Origin: Roseomonas aerilata DSM 19363
GTDB taxonomy: Bacteria > Pseudomonadota > Alphaproteobacteria > Acetobacterales > Acetobacteraceae
Length of the DNA stretch: 64,000 nt
Reading direction: 5' to 3'
Assembly: GCF_000711725.1 (NCBI RefSeq)
Contig: NZ_JONP01000001.1
Location: 496,001-560,000 of the forward strand
Both the position numbers and the translations under genes were made by a program. How positions within the stretch are numbered: the stretch's first letter is position 1; each line of letters begins with the position of its first letter. Shown piece by piece: positions 26,143-34,671 of the stretch. The notes under the pieces were generated by a model that was not told the DNA's origin, did no database searches, and was given only the letters and a program-made list of their open reading frames with translations.

Positions 26143-26980
26143 GGGGAGCCTCCTGCGGGGCCACCGTGGCGACGGGAGCATCGTCACCGCGACGGGCGGC
26201 GCTGATATGCTCGCGCAACTCGTGGACGAGCGCCTGGAAGGGCTGCGTGTAGGTCATTTCAAGTGAACGGGGGCGCGGGAAGGGCACCGTCCGCTCCGCG
26301 ATGATGCGGCCCGGGCGGGCGGACATGATCATCACGCGATCCGCGAGGAACACCGCCTCCTTCAGGTCGTGCGTCACCAGCACCACTGTCGGCTTGAGGA
26401 TCCCGCAGACCCCCTCCAGCTCCACCCAGAGATCCTCGCGCGTGAAGACGTCGAGCGCGCCGAACGGCTCGTCGAGCATCAGCAGTTGCGGATCGTGGAT
26501 GAGCGCCCGGCAGAGGCTCGCCCGCTGCTGCATGCCACCCGAGAGCTGGTGGGGCGTCTTGTCCTCGAAGCCCTTCAGGCCGACGAGCTCGAGCAGCTTG
26601 CGCGCCTTGTCCTCGTACATCGCCCGCTCGCCCCGCAGGCGGCGGCGATGCGGCTCAACCACCTCCAGCGGCAGCATCACGTTCTGCAGGATGGTGCGCC
26701 AGGGCAGCATCGTCGGCGCCTGGAAGGCCATGCCGGCGATGGAGAGGGGCCCGTCCACCTCCTTGCCCGCCACGATCACGCTGCCCGCCGAGCACGGCCA
26801 GAGCCCCGTCACAAGCCGCATGAGGGTGGACTTGCCGCAGCCGGAAGGCCCGACCACCGCGACGAACTCCCCCTTGGCGATTCGCATGGAGGTGTTGCGC
26901 AGCGCGAGCGTCCCCTCCGTGCCGCCATACCGCATGGAGACGTCGTCGATCTCCACGAAGGGCCTTTCGAACCCGGTCAT
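26132..26980 (-). CDS. NitT/TauT-type ABC transporter ATP-binding protein (SsuB/TauB family)
   Basis: 282 residues from the ATG at 26980, with GGGAGG upstream. Walker A GPSGCGKST (~residue 42), Q-loop MAFQAPTMLPW (~85), signature LSGGMQQR (~145), Walker B LLMLDEPFGALD (~165) and switch histidine VLVTHDLKEA (~200) are all intact. Together with the permease downstream it makes the membrane half of a sulfonate/nitrate/aromatic-acid-type importer. The frame extends to 27154 but the added residues are without homology. The two orphan receptors at 8.2 and 13.6 kb are candidate partners. Confidence 0.92.
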   Translation of the reverse strand: MTGFERPFVEIDDVSMRYGGTEGTLALRNTSMRIAKGEFVAVVGPSGCGKSTLMRLVTGLWPCSAGSVIVAGKEVDGPLSIAGMAFQAPTMLPWRTILQNVMLPLEVVEPHRRRLRGERAMYEDKARKLLELVGLKGFEDKTPHQLSGGMQQRASLCRALIHDPQLLMLDEPFGALDVFTREDLWVELEGVCGILKPTVVLVTHDLKEAVFLADRVMIMSARPGRIIAERTVPFPRPRSLEMTYTQPFQALVHELREHISAARRGDDAPVATVAPQEAPHAA

Positions 26981-27257
26981 ACCCGAACTGGCCTCCCGAT
27001 GACGTTCCCGGCCAGACCAACCACGGCCAGCCTGCTTGGCGGCCCCTTCCGGTCCGCGGGCCCCGCTGGACCGCCGCGTCCCGGCACGCGGGGCGCCGAA
27101 ATAGCCCGACCCTCCTAGCAAGGGCCGCGCCAGACAGGGTAGTGCAAAGCTCACTGCTCAGGACGGGTACATGTGCGGGCGCTACCCCCCCTGGTGGCGG
27201 ACGGGCGCTCGACCAATCTTGCGCGGGACCCACAGATCCGCACCGAAGGAGCGCGCC

Positions 27258-27671
27258 ATGCCCGTCGAGGACATCACCCCCAGCGACAGCTACGAGGCCC
27301 TTCGCACCGATCCCGACGCGCTGCTGGTGGACGTGCGGACCGATGCGGAGTGGAACTTCGTCGGCATCCCCGACCTTTCCGCCACGGGCAAGCAGCCGGT
27401 GCTCATCCCCTGGCAGGTCTATCCCTCCATGGGCGTGAACGGCGCCTTCGTGGAGCAGCTCCGGCGCGCGGGCGCGACGCCGCTCAGCAAGCTCTACTTC
27501 CTCTGCCGCTCCGGGGCGCGCTCCCTCGCTGCCGCCCAGGCGGTGCAGGCGGCCGGCTTCCCCAATGCCTACAACGTGGCCGACGGCTTCGAGGGGCCAG
27601 TGAACGCCGACGGCCACCGCGGCAGCACGGCCGGCTGGAAGGCCGACGGCCTGCCCTGGCGCCAGCGTTGA
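27258..27671 (+). CDS. Rhodanese-like domain protein
   Basis: 137 residues, a single rhodanese domain. The N-terminal strand LLVDVRTDAEWNFVGIPDL is followed by the active-site loop LCRSGARSLAAAQ (~residue 80), whose cysteine can carry a persulfide and whose CRSGARS pattern is typical of functional sulfurtransferases. The C-terminal NVADGFEGPVNADGHRG matches cytosolic stand-alone rhodaneses. The start at 27258 follows GAAGGAG by nine bases. The gene is transcribed away from the ABC transporter genes; the 277-bp gap upstream shows no clear promoter or other feature. Confidence 0.9.
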   Translation: MPVEDITPSDSYEALRTDPDALLVDVRTDAEWNFVGIPDLSATGKQPVLIPWQVYPSMGVNGAFVEQLRRAGATPLSKLYFLCRSGARSLAAAQAVQAAGFPNAYNVADGFEGPVNADGHRGSTAGWKADGLPWRQR

Positions 27672-27684
27672 GCTGAAGCCGGAT

Positions 27685-27704
27685 GAGGGGGCACCGGCCC
27701 CCTC
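27685..27704. terminator. Hairpin between rhodanese gene and convergent Bug gene
   Basis: An 8-bp perfect stem (GAGGGGGC / GCCCCCTC) with an ACCG loop, 13 bases after the rhodanese stop and before the convergent Bug gene end. Only a short GTTC follows, so it is a modest terminator usable from both sides. Confidence 0.5.
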
Positions 27705-27716
27705 GTTCATCCTGCC

Positions 27717-28721
27717 CTATTCGACCTGGATATTGGCGCGGCGGGCCACCTCGCCCCAGCGCCGGGTCTGCTCCGCCACGAAGTCGCGGAAGGCGTCGGG
27801 CGACATGGTGTTGGCCGTGATGCCCAGTTCCTCGTAGCGGGCGCGGATCTCGGGCGTCCCGATCGCCGCCAGCGCCTCGCGGTTCAGCCGCTCCACGATG
27901 GGGCGCGGCGTCGCGGAGGGGGCGAAGAGGCCGTGCCAGGACACGCTCTCGAAGCCCGGCAGGGTCTCGGCGACGGTCGGCACGTCGGGCGCCTGCGGCA
28001 CCCGGTTCAGGCTGCCCACGCCGAGGGCACGGATGCGCCCCTCCTTGGCATGCGGCCAGGCGGAGGAGAAATTATCGAAAGCCATGGGCAGCTGGCCGGA
28101 GAGCATGTCGGTCATGATCTGCCCGCTGCTGCGATAGGGCACGTGCACCGCCGTCGTGCCGGTCAGCTGCGTGAACAGCTCCCCCGCCAGATGGATGGAG
28201 GTGCCGACGCCCGAGGAACCGTAATTGATCACCCCCGGCCGCGCCTTCATCAGCGCGATCAGCTCCGGCACCGTCCGGGCCTGGATATTGTTGGCAACCA
28301 CGAGAAGATTCGGCTGGCTGCCCAGAAGCGCGAGCGGCGCGAAATCGCGCAGGTTGTCGAAGGGAATGCGCGGATAGATCGAGGCGTTGATCGCGTGGCT
28401 GCTGATCGTGCCCATGCACAGCGTATAGCCATCCGCCGGCGCCCGGGCGCAGGCCTCCGCGCCGATGTTGCCGCCTGCACCAGCCCGGTTGTCCACCACC
28501 AGCGGCTGGCCGAGGCGGCGCGACATCTCGCCGCCGACGAGGCGGGCGATGAGGTCCGTGGTGCCGCCGGCCGCGAAGGGCACGATCACGCGGATCGGCT
28601 TGTTCGGATAGCCCTCCTGGGCGAGCGAGGGCAGGGGCGCGAGGGCCATGGCGAGGGCGCCGGCGGCCCCTAGCAGGGCACGCCTCGCGAGGCCGCTCCG
28701 GAAGGGACGGTTTCGGCGCAT
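27717..28721 (-). CDS. Bug/TctC-family solute-binding protein
   Basis: 334 residues with a cleavable or Tat-like signal (RRALLGAAGALAMALAPLPSLAQ, about residues 13-34). The mature start YPNKPIRVIVPFAAGGTTD is the diagnostic Bug opening, followed by LVVDNRAGAGGNIGAE (~residue 75) and HVPYRSSGQIMTDML (~195). The protein is a periplasmic receptor for carboxylates or similar metabolites. As usual for this family it is an orphan with no TctAB pair beside it. It converges with the rhodanese gene and is transcribed alone; 92 bp upstream separate it from the next gene on the same strand. Confidence 0.92.
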   Translation of the reverse strand: MRRNRPFRSGLARRALLGAAGALAMALAPLPSLAQEGYPNKPIRVIVPFAAGGTTDLIARLVGGEMSRRLGQPLVVDNRAGAGGNIGAEACARAPADGYTLCMGTISSHAINASIYPRIPFDNLRDFAPLALLGSQPNLLVVANNIQARTVPELIALMKARPGVINYGSSGVGTSIHLAGELFTQLTGTTAVHVPYRSSGQIMTDMLSGQLPMAFDNFSSAWPHAKEGRIRALGVGSLNRVPQAPDVPTVAETLPGFESVSWHGLFAPSATPRPIVERLNREALAAIGTPEIRARYEELGITANTMSPDAFRDFVAEQTRRWGEVARRANIQVE

Positions 28722-28813
28722 GGCTGTTTCCTTCTCCCGCCCGGCCGTCGTCAGGCTGCGGCCGCGCTTGTTCAGGCTTTGCGGCGCGGCGGGTCTTCGG
28801 TCAAGCCGGGGGC

Positions 28814-30346
28814 TCAGCCCGCGCCGGCCGGCACCCAGACCTCCAGCGTGCCCTGGCGCGGGCGAGGCGTGAAGGTCGTGAAGTCCTGCACCATCCAGTC
28901 CCGCCCGAGGCTGCGGGCAAGCGCCTCGGCATCGTCCTGGTCCACGGGGTTGAAGTAGCGGATCACCCGGCGGGATGGCGTGGCGCCCACGACGCGCCGC
29001 TCCACCGGCACGCCGAAGCTGCTGAGCTGGTCCACCAGGACCTCCACCCCGTCCCAGAGGCCGGGCGGGTAGTGCACGACGATTCGCCGGCCGAGAGGCG
29101 CGGGCGCGCGCGGCACCTCGGCCTGCGGCCCGGGCGTCGGCACCAGCGGCTCGCCGCGATAGCCGGGGAAGCGCGGCGTGGCCTGGCGCGGCAATGCGGG
29201 CGGCGGCGCGGGGGGCGGTGGCGGCAACCCGGCCTCAGCCTCCGGCCTGACGGCAGGCGAGGCAGGGGAGGGCGGAACCGGCGCGGGGCTCGCCTGCGGC
29301 GGCACGGGCAGGATGGTGGCCTCCTGCACCGCCTCGGCCGTTGCGCCCGCCCCCGTTTGCGCGGGGCGGCCGCCGAGCAGCGCGGTGGCGACCCCCCCGG
29401 CAACCAGCAGGGCCGCCAGAGCCGTGTAGAGAAGGAGGCGCCTGCGCGACCGGCGCCCGGCTCGCGAGGTGGGTAGCGGCGGGCGGGGGGGCACGACCGG
29501 CGCACGACGCGGCGGGGCAAGCTCGGCCATCGCCGCCGGCGACTGCTGACCGGCGCGAGGCGCCTCCTCCGGCATCTCCGTCACCCGGGCACGGCGGGTC
29601 GGGCCCGCCTCCGCGGCGGAGGCCGCCATGGGAGGCTCGGCGGGCGGGCGGCGCGGCGGGGTGTCGAGGTCGGGTGGCATCGCTGCCGGAAGCGGCGGCC
29701 TCTCCCGCCGGAGCGCCGGAGCCACCTGGGGCGGCGGCGCGGACCGGGGCAGGGGCGGCAACTCCCTCGCCGCAACCGGCGCCTCCGCCGTTGGGGCATC
29801 CGTGATCGGGGCCTCCGTCACCGGGGCTTCCCCAACGACCGGCAGATCAGGCACCGGCGCCGCTGGTAACACCGGCACCGGCACCGGCGACGCCGACGGC
29901 GCGGCAGGCTTGGCCGGGGCAGCGGCCGGTGCCTCGCTGGCCCCGATCACGCGGCGCAGGCCTGCGGGCCACTCCCTGACCTGTGTAGGGATGGGCGGCA
30001 GGGCCGCGAATTGAGGGTCAAGGACACTGGTCAGCCGCCAGAGGTCCTCGCCAGTGAGGGAGTGATAGATCACTGGCAGGCCGGCCGGCCCGCCGGCCTC
30101 CTCCAGCCGCTTGAGAAAGGTTGCGACCGCCCCCGGCGTGGTCTCGGGCGCGAGGTCGAGCAGCGCCACGCCGAAATCCGGGTGCAGGGCCGTGAAGCGC
30201 GGCTCCTCCCTTTCCACGGCTCCCTTTGTCGGGCCAGGCCTGTGGCGCAGCACCTGCCAGCCGAGGTCGCCCAGGGCTTCCTCCGCGGATAGATCGGTCG
30301 CGGCCTCGGGCTGCAGGTCGGCGAAGGGGTCTGTCGCTGGCTTCAT
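28814..30346 (-). CDS. Single-pass membrane protein with LytR_C-like C-terminal domain, unknown function
   Basis: 510 residues from the ATG at 30346. Residues ~1-120 form a compact alpha/beta domain I cannot name (GWQVLRHRPGPTKGAVERE, VALLDLAPETTPGAVATFLK). A proline/alanine-rich linker of ~180 residues leads to one membrane helix (LLLYTALAALLVAGGVATALL, about residues 305-325), then a second Pro-rich linker and a C-terminal domain from about residue 425 (RRIVVHYPPGLWDGVEVLVD) whose strand-helix order and VIRYFNPVDQDDAEALARSLG resemble the LytR_C fold. The topology predicts an N-terminal cytosolic sensor-like domain and an outer periplasmic domain. No partner gene is evident. Confidence 0.7.
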   Translation of the reverse strand: MKPATDPFADLQPEAATDLSAEEALGDLGWQVLRHRPGPTKGAVEREEPRFTALHPDFGVALLDLAPETTPGAVATFLKRLEEAGGPAGLPVIYHSLTGEDLWRLTSVLDPQFAALPPIPTQVREWPAGLRRVIGASEAPAAAPAKPAAPSASPVPVPVLPAAPVPDLPVVGEAPVTEAPITDAPTAEAPVAARELPPLPRSAPPPQVAPALRRERPPLPAAMPPDLDTPPRRPPAEPPMAASAAEAGPTRRARVTEMPEEAPRAGQQSPAAMAELAPPRRAPVVPPRPPLPTSRAGRRSRRRLLLYTALAALLVAGGVATALLGGRPAQTGAGATAEAVQEATILPVPPQASPAPVPPSPASPAVRPEAEAGLPPPPPAPPPALPRQATPRFPGYRGEPLVPTPGPQAEVPRAPAPLGRRIVVHYPPGLWDGVEVLVDQLSSFGVPVERRVVGATPSRRVIRYFNPVDQDDAEALARSLGRDWMVQDFTTFTPRPRQGTLEVWVPAGAG

Positions 30347-30512
30347 CACTCTCCGGGCCTCCCTCGGGCCGCGGGAGCGGCGCGGGGTAGGGCATGGACA
30401 TGGGGCGGGCCGAGGGGAAACGGTCGCGGGGAAGCGCGCGGAGGTATCGGGCGCGGCGGCGCCTGTCACTTCACGATGCTGGGTGTGCGCAAACGGGGGA
30501 CTGCCCGGCCGG

Positions 30513-31277
30513 TCACGCCGCCCGGCCGCCGTCCTCCGCCAGGGCCGCGTGCTCCGCCACGCTGGTGCGAGCCGGCCGTGTCCGCGCTTGTCCGGTGGGG
30601 CAGAGGTCCAGCAGCACGCAGCGGGTGCAGGCCGGCGCGCGAAAGTGGCAGGTGCGCTGCCCGTGCAGCATCAGCACCTCATGGTGATCGTAGACCGCCT
30701 GCGAATCCCACTCCTCCGGCAGCATCGCCTCCAGCACCCGGTGGGAGGGCCCAACCGCCAGCGTCTCGGGGATGATCCCCAGGCGCTGCGCCACCCGGTG
30801 ATGATGGCTGTCCACGGGCAGCGCACGCGCGCGCAGCGCGGAGAAGGCGAGCACCGCCGCGCTTGTCTTTGGCCCGACGCCGGGGAGGGATTCCAGCCAG
30901 GCCCGCGCCTCCGTCACCGGCATGTCGGCCAGGTGATCGAGGTTGAGCGAGCCGCGCCGGCCGGTGATGAGGGTTAGGATGCGCTGCAGGGCCGGGGCCT
31001 TCGCCTCCGGCCAGGTGCAGGGGCTCAGCGCGTCCTGCACCTCGGCCACCGGTGCGTCCCGCACCGCCTCCCAGTCCGGAAAGCGCTCCTTCAGGTTGCG
31101 GAAGGCGCGGGCACTGTCGGCGTTGCGCGTGCGGTGGGAGAGAAGGGAGGAGACCAGCTCCTCCATCGGCCCATGGGCGTGAAAATACCCGATCGGGCAG
31201 TTGAAATGCTCGCAGAGCCGGCGATGGGCTTCCAGCAGGCGCTCGCGCGGCGCGGTGATCGGGGCGAACTCGGCCAT
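30513..31277 (-). CDS. Endonuclease III-like DNA glycosylase
   Basis: 254 residues. The helix-hairpin-helix LPGVGPKTSAAVLAF (~residue 120) contains the catalytic lysine of the bifunctional Nth family (LPGVGxKTA) and is followed by the catalytic aspartate in PVDSHHHRVAQ (~140). The C-terminus has the complete [4Fe-4S] site C-x6-C-x2-C-x5-C (CHFRAPACTRCVLLDLC). The VDSHHHRV form, in place of the usual VDTHVxRV, and the longer N-terminus distinguish it from classic Nth and suggest a Nth-like subfamily member. It would remove oxidised pyrimidines in base excision repair. It is transcribed alone; 166 bp upstream of the next gene show nothing clear. Confidence 0.88.
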   Translation of the reverse strand: MAEFAPITAPRERLLEAHRRLCEHFNCPIGYFHAHGPMEELVSSLLSHRTRNADSARAFRNLKERFPDWEAVRDAPVAEVQDALSPCTWPEAKAPALQRILTLITGRRGSLNLDHLADMPVTEARAWLESLPGVGPKTSAAVLAFSALRARALPVDSHHHRVAQRLGIIPETLAVGPSHRVLEAMLPEEWDSQAVYDHHEVLMLHGQRTCHFRAPACTRCVLLDLCPTGQARTRPARTSVAEHAALAEDGGRAA

Positions 31278-31407
31278 GCGGGGATCCCAGCTGATGGGGT
31301 GGAACGCCGCGCCGCCGCCGCGGTTCCGGGGAGGGCTTCCGCCTGAGGTCCAGCCCCGTCGGTCGGCGCCCGATTGAAGCGGCGCGGGGCGCGGCCAAGT
31401 AGGAGGC

Positions 31408-32097
31408 GTGCCAGCCCCGCCAAGCCGTCCGCGGCCCTACCGCCTCGTCATCTTCGACTTCGACGGCACCCTGGCCGACAGCGCGGGATGGGTCCTCCAC
31501 GCCCTGACCGAGGCGGCCGGGCTCTACAACTTCCGCCGCATCACCGCGGACGAGGCCGCGATGCTGCGCGGCTGGGACAACCGCGCGATCATCCGCTACC
31601 TCGGCGTGCCCTTCTGGAAGCTGCCATCCATCGCGCGCCACATGCGCGAGCGCATGGCGGCAGAAGCGGATCGCATCTCCCTGTTCCCGGGTGCGGAGGA
31701 GACGCTTCGCGGCCTGCTGGCGGCCGGTGCCAGGCTCGCCATCGTCAGTTCGAACGCCGAGCCCACGGTGCGCCGCATCCTCGGCCCCGAGCTATCGGCT
31801 GATATCGCGGCCTTCGAGTGCGGCGCCTCCCTCTTCGGCAAGGCGCGCCGCTTCCGGCGCGTGCTGCGCCGCCTGGGCGTCCCACCGGGGGACGCCATCG
31901 CGATCGGCGACGAGGGCCGCGACATCGAGGCAGCGCGCGCGGCCGGCATCGACACGGGCGCGGTGACCTGGGGCTACGCGACTGCCGCCCTGCTGGCCAC
32001 CCGCCGCCCCACCGTCACCTTCGAGCGGATGGAGGAGCTGGCGCCGCGGCTCCTCGGCGCCCTACCGCCCGGCGATGGCCTTGTTCTCCAGCCGTGA
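31408..32097 (+). CDS. HAD-superfamily hydrolase (phosphoglycolate phosphatase-like)
   Basis: 229 residues. HAD motifs: IFDFDGTLADS (~residue 13, nucleophile aspartate), LAIVSSNAEP (~113), the lysine in SLFGKARRFRRV (~150) and AIGDEGRDIEAA (~170). The cap is the small helical type of phosphoglycolate phosphatase. The only in-frame start is the GTG at 31408; the AGGAGG just before it is nearly adjacent, an awkward spacing. The gene converges with an ABC permease gene and their coding ends overlap by 36 bp. The physiological phosphate ester is not known. Confidence 0.85.
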   Translation: MPAPPSRPRPYRLVIFDFDGTLADSAGWVLHALTEAAGLYNFRRITADEAAMLRGWDNRAIIRYLGVPFWKLPSIARHMRERMAAEADRISLFPGAEETLRGLLAAGARLAIVSSNAEPTVRRILGPELSADIAAFECGASLFGKARRFRRVLRRLGVPPGDAIAIGDEGRDIEAARAAGIDTGAVTWGYATAALLATRRPTVTFERMEELAPRLLGALPPGDGLVLQP

Positions 32098-32736
32098 GAG
32101 CAGCCGCACCACCGGCCAGAGAATGATGAAGTAAGCCAGCGCCGCCGCCACGATGGGTGAGGCGTTGTAGGTCACGCTCTGCGCCTGCCGCGCCTGGAAC
32201 AGCAGCTCCGGCATCGCGACGACGGAGGCGAGGGAGGTCAGCTTCACCACCTCCAGCGTGTTCGAGACGAGGTCCGGCAGGACGTTCCGAACCGCCTGCG
32301 GGATCACGACGAGCCAGAGCGCGAGCCAGGGCCGAAGCCCGAGCGCGCGCGCTGCCTCCATCTGCCCCGCCGCCACACTATCGAGCCCCGCGCGCAGCAC
32401 CTCCCCGTAATAGGCGCCGGTGTTGAGGAAGAAGGCGAGCGCCACCGCCCCCCAGGGGCCGAGGTCGATGCCCAGGAAGGGCAGCCCTGCATAGAGAAAG
32501 ATGAGCAGCACGAGCGGCGGGAGGGAGCGAAAGGTATCCGTCCAGACCGCGAGCGGCAGCCGCACCCAGGGGCTGCGCGAGCGCGAGAGCAGGGCGATCG
32601 CCATCCCGCCGAGCAGGCCGAGCGGCACCACCACAGCCGAGAGCAGCAGCGTCTGCCCCAGTCCGCGCGCGAGGATCGGCCAGGCGCGGAGCACGATCTC
32701 GATGTTCAGGAAGTTGTCGACGAAGTCTTCCAGCAC
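32062..32736 (-). CDS. Polar amino acid ABC transporter permease (second)
   Basis: 224 residues from the GTG at 32736, four bases after the stop of the sister permease gene. Five or six hydrophobic segments; the cytoplasmic loop AARALGLRPWLALWLVVIPQA (~residue 140) is the EAA motif of the HisMQ/GlnP permease family. It pairs with the permease at 32741-33424 as a heterodimer. No ATP-binding gene follows: the next gene is the convergent HAD hydrolase, whose 3' end overlaps by 36 bp, so the ATPase must be supplied in trans. Confidence 0.88.
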   Translation of the reverse strand: MLEDFVDNFLNIEIVLRAWPILARGLGQTLLLSAVVVPLGLLGGMAIALLSRSRSPWVRLPLAVWTDTFRSLPPLVLLIFLYAGLPFLGIDLGPWGAVALAFFLNTGAYYGEVLRAGLDSVAAGQMEAARALGLRPWLALWLVVIPQAVRNVLPDLVSNTLEVVKLTSLASVVAMPELLFQARQAQSVTYNASPIVAAALAYFIILWPVVRLLSRLENKAIAGR

Positions 32737-32740
32737 GTGC

Positions 32741-33424
32741 CTATCGACCCGGAATGGCGGCGCGCCGCTCGATCCACCGCCCGATGCCGACCACGGGCAT
32801 GAAGAGCAGCGCATAGGCGATGGCGCCGAGCGTGAGCGGCGAGGGATTGCCCGAGAAGGCCATGGCCGATTGCGCCGAGCCCAGAATCTCCGCCACGCCG
32901 ACCACCGAGGCCAGCGCCGTGCCCTTGGTGATGGCAATGGTGCGGTTGGTGAGCGGCGGCACCACCATCCGCACGGCCTGGGGCAGGATGATGCGGAAGA
33001 GGATGGTCAGGAAGCGCAGCCCCAGTGCGCGCCCTGCATCCCACTGCCCCCGCCCTGTGGCCGTGATGCCCGCCCAGAATATCTCCTCCGAGAAGGCGGC
33101 CAGGACGAGGGTGAGCGACAACCAGGTGGACCAGAAGCCCGAGAGGGAAAGCCCCATCCCCGGCAGCCCGAAATAGAGCAACACGATGATCACCAGCGGC
33201 GGCAGGGCGCGGAACAGGTCCACGAGGAAGATGATGCCCAGGTTCACCAGCTTGACCCCGAAGGCCCGCAGCACCGCCAGCGCGAGGCCGAGCGCGAGCC
33301 CCGCCGCGACGATGAGCGCGGCGAGCGCCACCGTCAGCACGAAGCCCGCCGCGATCTTCGGCAGCCACTCCGCCATCACCTTCAGGTTGAGGAAGGTGAA
33401 GGCGAAGCCGTCCAATCCCCCCAC
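32741..33424 (-). CDS. Polar amino acid ABC transporter permease (first)
   Basis: 227 residues from a GTG at 33424, three bases after the receptor gene ends. The helix set and the loop DAGRALGLRFLTILFRIILP (~residue 130) identify the HisMQ/GlnP permease family, with NRTIAITKGTALASVVGVAEI being the conserved segment after it. It would form the channel with the neighbouring permease for an amino acid or amine. The order receptor-permease-permease is the family norm, but the fourth gene (ATPase) is missing. Confidence 0.88.
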   Translation of the reverse strand: MGGLDGFAFTFLNLKVMAEWLPKIAAGFVLTVALAALIVAAGLALGLALAVLRAFGVKLVNLGIIFLVDLFRALPPLVIIVLLYFGLPGMGLSLSGFWSTWLSLTLVLAAFSEEIFWAGITATGRGQWDAGRALGLRFLTILFRIILPQAVRMVVPPLTNRTIAITKGTALASVVGVAEILGSAQSAMAFSGNPSPLTLGAIAYALLFMPVVGIGRWIERRAAIPGR

Positions 33425-33427
33425 GGC

Positions 33428-34279
33428 TCAGTTACAGCGCGGTTCGTGCGGCGTCGGGTCGTAGCCGGGCAGGTTGGGCACGCCATAGCCGGGGAAGACG
33501 GTGTTCTCCGCGTCGTCGGCAGCGGGCTTGGCGCCGAACCACTTCTCGGACAGCGCGGCGAGCGAGCCGTCTCGCTTCATGCATTCGAGCACGTTCTCGA
33601 CGGCGTCACGCAGCGCCGTGTTGTCGCGGCGAAAGGGCGCTGCCCAGTGCGCGCGCGTCTCCCGCAGCACGAAATCGGGCACGAGGTTGCGCTGCTGGCT
33701 CGCGGCGTACTTCACCACCGTATTGCCCGCCAGCACGGCATAGGCGCGGCCGGAAACCACGGCCTGCACCGCGTCAGGGTTGGTGTCGTAGGCCTGGATG
33801 GTGAAGCCAAGCCGCTCCGCATTCGCCTGGGCCCAGGCGTCATAGGCGCTGCCCTTGTTCACGGCGAGCGCCTTGCCGCGCAGGTCCTCCAGGCCTCGGA
33901 TCGGCGCGCTGCCGCGGCGGATGCCGAGCTGGAACTCGGTGAAGAGGTAACCCTCGGTGAAGAGCATCCCCTCCGCCCGCTCCTTCGTCACCGTCACCGG
34001 CGCCGCGAGGAAGTCGTAGCGCCCGGCGTTCAGCGCGGGAACAAGGCCGGAGAAAGAGGCGCTATCGACAGTGATCTCCCGCCCCATGCGCCGCGCGACC
34101 TCGCGGAACAGGTCCACGTTGAAGCCCTGAACGCCGCCTTCCAGCCGCGGGAAGGCATGGGGCGCGAAGGTGCCGTCCACGGCAGTCCGCAGCGGCGGCC
34201 CGCCCTGGGCTCCCGTCTGGGCGTGGGACGGAAGGACAGGCAGGGCGGCCAGGACGGCAGCGAGCAGGAGGCGTCGCAT
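33428..34279 (-). CDS. Amino-acid-type ABC transporter substrate-binding protein (family 3)
   Basis: 283 residues from the ATG at 34279 with GGAGA upstream. A Sec signal (RRLLLAAVLAALPVLPSHAQ, residues 2-21) leads to the family 3 opening LRTAVDGTFAPHAFP and GFNVDLFREVARRMG (~residue 55). The segments FLAAPVTVTKERAEGMLFTE and LRGKALAVNKGSAYD are the usual second-lobe and hinge motifs. It ends in a Cys-containing tail (PHEPRCN). It is the first gene of the transporter unit and supplies the amino-acid or opine receptor. A longer frame to 34381 lacks support. Confidence 0.9.
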   Translation of the reverse strand: MRRLLLAAVLAALPVLPSHAQTGAQGGPPLRTAVDGTFAPHAFPRLEGGVQGFNVDLFREVARRMGREITVDSASFSGLVPALNAGRYDFLAAPVTVTKERAEGMLFTEGYLFTEFQLGIRRGSAPIRGLEDLRGKALAVNKGSAYDAWAQANAERLGFTIQAYDTNPDAVQAVVSGRAYAVLAGNTVVKYAASQQRNLVPDFVLRETRAHWAAPFRRDNTALRDAVENVLECMKRDGSLAALSEKWFGAKPAADDAENTVFPGYGVPNLPGYDPTPHEPRCN

Positions 34280-34455
34280 CGGTGTCTCCGGAAATGAGGC
34301 GTTGGGAGCCTCGCACGCAAGCTCCGGGCCGTGGAGAGGGGGGGAGGCTCCGCCCTGCACGTGCCCCATTCCTGCCATCATCCGGTCGCGCGATTGCCGC
34401 GTGGTGGTCGTTCTATCCGGTGGTCATCCGGCGCATCGCCGGGATGGAGGTTGCC

Positions 34456-34671
34456 ATGGACCGCATCGCCCTCTCCCTCGTGGCCACTGGCCTCGTCGTG
34501 ATTCTTTCCACCGTTGTTTCCGTGCTCGGCGGCACGGGCGGCGCGATGGCCGACCTGACGGCGCCCGGCGCTGCCCTGGGTGGCCTCACGATCGTCGCCG
34601 GCCTCGCCATGCTGGAGCGCCGCGCTTTTGTCGCGGCCCGTCACACGCCGGGCCGCGCCCTCTCGGCCTAA
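34456..34671 (+). CDS. Small membrane protein, unknown function
   Basis: 71 residues from the ATG at 34456, with GGAGG five bases upstream. Two hydrophobic helices (ALSLVATGLVVILSTVVSVL and AALGGLTIVAGLAML) separated by a short glycine-rich turn fit a two-pass inner-membrane protein with a basic tail. I recognise no family. It converges with mtnA, and the two stop codons overlap (TAA on the plus strand, TAG on the minus strand). Confidence 0.55.
   Translation: MDRIALSLVATGLVVILSTVVSVLGGTGGAMADLTAPGAALGGLTIVAGLAMLERRAFVAARHTPGRALSA

Noticed and set aside
27019-27257. Possible small gene ahead of the rhodanese gene.
   Set aside because: Frames here have no homology and no consistent start signal.
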